From Bacillota bacterium (GTDB taxonomy: Bacteria > Bacillota_C > Negativicutes > Sporomusales > Sporomusaceae), in the NCBI GenBank assembly GCA_023441125.1, contig JAEZQV010000056.1:1-26539 (forward strand): a stretch of 26,539 nt of DNA. Direction: 5' to 3'. The translations under genes and the position numbers were made by a program. Under the pieces are notes generated by a model, which worked only from the letters and a program-made list of their open reading frames with translations, was not told the origin of the DNA and ran no database searches. Positions 24,352 through 26,539 of the stretch are shown piece after piece; the stretch's first letter is position 1, and every line of letters starts with the position of its first letter.

Positions 24352-24573
24352 ACCACTTGGACGGTATGATCATTCTATCAGATTATGAACTCGTTGAAAA
24401 TTCTAAAACCGGTGTTTTTAATATTATCTAGTTGCCGGCGGTTTTTTTTAACTGCCGGTTATTTATATATTCAGGTTTTTTAAGAAAATCGGGGGATATA
24501 AGTGTTTTAAAACGGAATGTCAGCAATCATATGCGTAAAAAGTAATAATTTAAAAAAATCAAATAACAAGCAG

Positions 24574-24603
24574 TTGACATTGCTATATAATGGGGAATAT
24601 AAT
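24574..24603 (+). promoter_or_regulatory. Sigma-A promoter of the cupin/aldolase operon
   Basis: A consensus TTGACA (24574-24579) and a consensus TATAAT (24598-24603) are 18 bases apart. The -10 box lies in the left arm of a perfect palindrome, so a protein bound there would block RNA polymerase. A second TATAAT at 24586-24591 is too close to the -35 to pair with it. Confidence 0.75.
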
Positions 24604-24654
24604 ATTTAATATAAGATTTGATATTATATCAAATCTTATATTAAATATTATATT
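24596..24654. promoter_or_regulatory. Perfect 28-bp inverted repeat, likely operator
   Basis: Arms 24596-24623 and 24627-24654 are exact reverse complements around a 3-base centre (TTA). The composition is almost all A/T and the inner core reads TTTGATA-TTA-TATCAAA. It covers the -10 box and the start of transcription of the cupin operon. It is a natural operator for the upstream FCD regulator; in RNA it would also form a 5' hairpin. Confidence 0.7.
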
Positions 24655-24678
24655 AGAAAAAGCAAGGGGAGGTAGAGA

Positions 24679-24702
24679 TTGGTACGGATGGCTCCAGGTT
24701 AA
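24679..24702 (+). other. Possible 7-codon leader peptide
   Basis: A strong GGGGAGG (24666-24672) is followed six bases later by TTG and the codons for V-R-M-A-P-G, then TAA. The Shine-Dalgarno sequence is far better than chance would require, yet no longer frame uses it. It may be a leader peptide, or the remains of an earlier gene start. Confidence 0.25.
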
Positions 24703-24731
24703 AAACTATATTACTGTAAAGGAGAACAACG

Positions 24732-25109
24732 ATGGTAATTGAAGAAAACGGAGCAATTATAGGCAATTGGAAGAAGGAAAAATGGGAACCAACGAAATTT
24801 CCTGGTATTGAACAGTTCACGGTTTCAGGCAAAGGGATGACTCTTTCCTTTATGAGAATAAAACCGGAGGCTGCCGGCATATATGCACCTACGCCAGACC
24901 GAGGCCATCGCCACGATGATGTTGAACAACTGACGATGATGCTTGAAGGACAGGCCACTGTTATTGTTGACGGGAAGAGATATCCTGTAAAGAAGGGTTC
25001 CCATTGGCTTGCGCCGGTCGGAGTGGACCATACGCTGGATTTGCGTGAGTCGCCGGAAGGTGTAGTCATTCTTCAGGTTTTCCCGGGACCTACACGCCCC
25101 GCTTTGTAA
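24732..25109 (+). CDS. Small cupin-domain protein
   Basis: This 125-residue single-domain cupin has motif 1 G-H59-R-H61-D-D-V-E65 followed by G-Q-A-T-V, and motif 2 K-G-S-H-W-L-A-P-V-G-V-D-H100. The three histidines and Glu form the usual metal site. Cupins of this size serve as isomerases, lyases or dioxygenase-like enzymes, or bind ligands; the exact reaction is not readable. AAAGGAG precedes ATG 24732. It is the first complete gene after the palindromic operator and lies 33 bases before the aldolase, so it is part of the same catabolic operon. Confidence 0.88.
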   Translation: MVIEENGAIIGNWKKEKWEPTKFPGIEQFTVSGKGMTLSFMRIKPEAAGIYAPTPDRGHRHDDVEQLTMMLEGQATVIVDGKRYPVKKGSHWLAPVGVDHTLDLRESPEGVVILQVFPGPTRPAL

Positions 25110-25142
25110 ATTTAAGAATCATCAGTTAAGGAGAAAATTAGC

Positions 25143-25913
25143 ATGCTAAATACACACATGAAAGATAAATTAAGGCGGGGGAAACCTGTCTTCGGCACTT
25201 TTGTGAAGGAAAATTCTCCGAGGCTAATTGAGCTTTATGGCCGGGCTGGCTTTGATTATGTCATATTGGATGCAGAACATGGCGCTTTTTCTTTATCAGA
25301 AGCTGAAAACATGGTGAGAGCGGCTGACAGTGTCAACATGAGCACGATTCTGAGAATTCCAGACTGCACGGAAGCTGCCGTGCTCCATGGCTTGGACATT
25401 GGCGCCGGGGGAGTACAGATTCCATCGCTTGTTGATGTGGAAGTTGCGAGATACGGGGCCCAGTTCTCCAGATATTATCCTTTGGGGAACAGAGGAATGT
25501 CGCTGGATCAACGGTCAGCCGATTATGGTATGGCGAAGGCTGCGGAGTATTTCAAGCATGCCAATGAAAATGTTTCCCTTGTCCTGCAGGTTGAAAAAAA
25601 AGAAATGGTAGATCAGGTAGAAGAACTGTGTAAGATTCCCCAGCTTGACATCATTTTCATTGGCCCTGGCGATTTGAGCCAGTCCCTGGGAAAACCGGGT
25701 CAGATGGATGACCCTGAAGTGCAAGCGGCAATCAAGCATGTCTGTGAAGTGGGGCTCCATTACCAAAAAATCGTAGGCACCATCGCTCTGAATCCGTCCC
25801 AGTTAAAGAAATACATTGATATGGGGATGCTCTACATGTCGATCTCTACCGACTTCATGATCTATGGCAGAGCTATCAAAGAAGTAGCAAAAGGGTTTGA
25901 ACAATTTAAGTAA
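25143..25913 (+). CDS. HpcH/HpaI-family class II aldolase
   Basis: The 256-residue cytosolic enzyme follows HpaI (4-hydroxy-2-oxoheptanedioate aldolase) along its length. Catalytic H46 in L-D-A-E-H-G, R71 in I-L-R-I-P, and metal ligands E151 (Q-V-E-K) and D177 (G-P-G-D-L-S) fall almost exactly at the HpaI positions (45, 70, 149, 175). Y-P-L-G-N-R-G-M near 112-119 is the family phosphate/substrate loop. It splits a 4-hydroxy-2-oxo acid to pyruvate (or a related oxo acid) and an aldehyde. GGAG precedes ATG. Its place between two cupins and before a metal hydrolase suggests a sugar-acid or hydroxy-oxo-acid breakdown route. Confidence 0.92.
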   Translation: MLNTHMKDKLRRGKPVFGTFVKENSPRLIELYGRAGFDYVILDAEHGAFSLSEAENMVRAADSVNMSTILRIPDCTEAAVLHGLDIGAGGVQIPSLVDVEVARYGAQFSRYYPLGNRGMSLDQRSADYGMAKAAEYFKHANENVSLVLQVEKKEMVDQVEELCKIPQLDIIFIGPGDLSQSLGKPGQMDDPEVQAAIKHVCEVGLHYQKIVGTIALNPSQLKKYIDMGMLYMSISTDFMIYGRAIKEVAKGFEQFK

Positions 25914-25971
25914 CAGGCAATAAACTTCAATTTAGAATGTTGCAGGATTATGAATGAAAGGTGGACATAAA

Positions 25972-26400
25972 ATGTCAAAACGCAATCAGGTAGAAGTAGG
26001 CAACTGGTATAATTCTGAAAAGTACTTCAGTTTAAAGCCTGGCGATTCCAAAGGGGTAAAGCGCTATTCGTTTACAGGCGCAAAAGTATCTGTTTCTGTA
26101 AACTTTATCGGCAAGGGGCTTCCGAATGTCGGGGAGCACGCCCATCCGCATGAGCAGTGTCTGATGGTTCCGCAAGGTAACGGAGATGCATTAATTGACG
26201 GCAAACGGTATCCGACGGAAGAGGGCTTTTTTGCCATTATTCCCCCGAACATGCCTCACGGCTATGACTGTGAAAAGGCTACGATTCCCTGCTGGAATCT
26301 GGATGTCTTTAATCCAGCCAGACTGGAATTTCTCAAAGAAAATTATTATGATCTGCTTGCGCAAGGTAAAGATCCAATGAAGGTAATGATTACAGAATAG
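25972..26400 (+). CDS. Cupin-domain protein with HxHPHEQ motif
   Basis: This is a 142-residue cupin from ATG 25972 (AAAGGTGG seven bases upstream; an ATG at 25954 is in frame but poorly served). Metal-site residues are H56-A-H58-P-H60-E-Q62 and H96 in P-P-N-M-P-H-G-Y. The HxHPHEQ form resembles the KdgF-type cupins that linearise unsaturated uronates, but that is similarity of a motif only. It is only remotely like the first cupin, so the pair is not a recent duplication. A conserved C-terminal tail follows the barrel. Confidence 0.88.
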   Translation: MSKRNQVEVGNWYNSEKYFSLKPGDSKGVKRYSFTGAKVSVSVNFIGKGLPNVGEHAHPHEQCLMVPQGNGDALIDGKRYPTEEGFFAIIPPNMPHGYDCEKATIPCWNLDVFNPARLEFLKENYYDLLAQGKDPMKVMITE

Positions 26401-26427
26401 TAATCAGACCTAGTGGTGATTTACAGG

Positions 26428-26452
26428 CAGAAGGGGCATATCGGCCCTTCTG
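26428..26452 (+). other. Hairpin between the second cupin and the hydrolase gene
   Basis: CAGAAGGG (26428-26435) pairs with CCCTTCTG (26445-26452). A T-run appears only about ten bases later (ATTTTTG), so it is more likely a processing or attenuating hairpin within the operon than a full terminator. Confidence 0.45.
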
Positions 26453-26494
26453 ATTCTGAAATTTTTGTATAATTCAAAAAAGGAAGGATTCATA

Positions 26495-26539
26495 ATGACA
26501 AGACAAATATTAGAAGGCATCATCGATATGCATGTACAT
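26495..26539 (+). CDS. Start of a metal-dependent hydrolase (amidohydrolase-type), partial
   Basis: ATG 26495 has AAGGAAGGA upstream and opens M-T-R-Q-I-L-E-G-I-I-D-M-H-V-H before the window ends. An I-D-x-H-V-H at the very N-terminus is the HxH metal-binding strand of amidohydrolase/TIM-barrel hydrolases. It is the fourth gene of the cupin/aldolase operon and probably works in the same pathway. Confidence 0.6.
   Translation, partial: MTRQILEGIIDMHVH

Noticed and set aside
1..26539. tRNA, rRNA, CRISPR array, insertion sequence or prophage
   Set aside because: I looked for cloverleaf and TTCGAATC-type motifs, regularly spaced repeats and transposase or integrase motifs, and found none.

Overview
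The window reads as the chromosome of an anaerobic, GC-moderate Bacillota. A Sporomusaceae/Negativicutes-type acetogen relative is the best guess. This is inference from gene content: a non-pyrrolysine MttB-family methyltransferase, a cobalt/nickel ECF transporter, a GlnK/GlnL-type (YcbA/YcbB) two-component system, an ApbE flavin transferase, AGGAGG-type ribosome binding sites and sigma-A-like promoters. No marker gene fixes the genus. No tRNA, rRNA, CRISPR array, transposase or phage gene was seen.

Region 1 (1-9101, all +): the last 33 codons of an Asp/Glu-racemase-like gene, then an MFS transporter, a panB homologue, an MttB-family methyltransferase and a complete branched-chain-amino-acid-type ABC importer (livK-H-M-G-F). 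The layout suggests uptake and C1-related processing of a small, probably methylated or branched, carboxylate or amino acid. The substrate cannot be read from sequence. Structured intergenic RNA lies before mttB, and an intrinsic terminator/attenuator lies before livK.

Region 2 (9311-14166): a FIST-GGDEF diguanylate cyclase (+) faces an HD-GYP c-di-GMP phosphodiesterase (-). Behind the latter is a PAS-PAS-PucR-type transcription factor (-). The FIST sensor beside the liv genes suggests that amino-acid-like ligands are coupled to c-di-GMP.

Region 3 (14421-17682): an orphan + strand promoter, a folded leader and a strong two-way terminator together look like a small RNA gene of about 145 nt. 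It sits past the 3' end of a cbiMQO cobalt/nickel transporter operon (-). Upstream of cbiM is a possible frameshifted small gene.

Region 4 (17853-23249, +): apbE; an operon of a Nudix CoA-pyrophosphatase-like gene, a GlnK-type sensor kinase and a GlnL-type response regulator; then a glutamate/dicarboxylate symporter that is the likely target of that system.

Region 5 (23380-26539, +): a more AT-rich, differently codon-biased block with a GntR/FCD regulator, cupin, HpcH/HpaI aldolase, second cupin and the first 15 codons of an HxH metal-dependent hydrolase. A perfect 28-bp-arm palindrome overlaps the -10 of a sigma-A promoter ahead of the first cupin and is the obvious operator candidate. The block looks like a catabolic module acquired separately from its neighbours.
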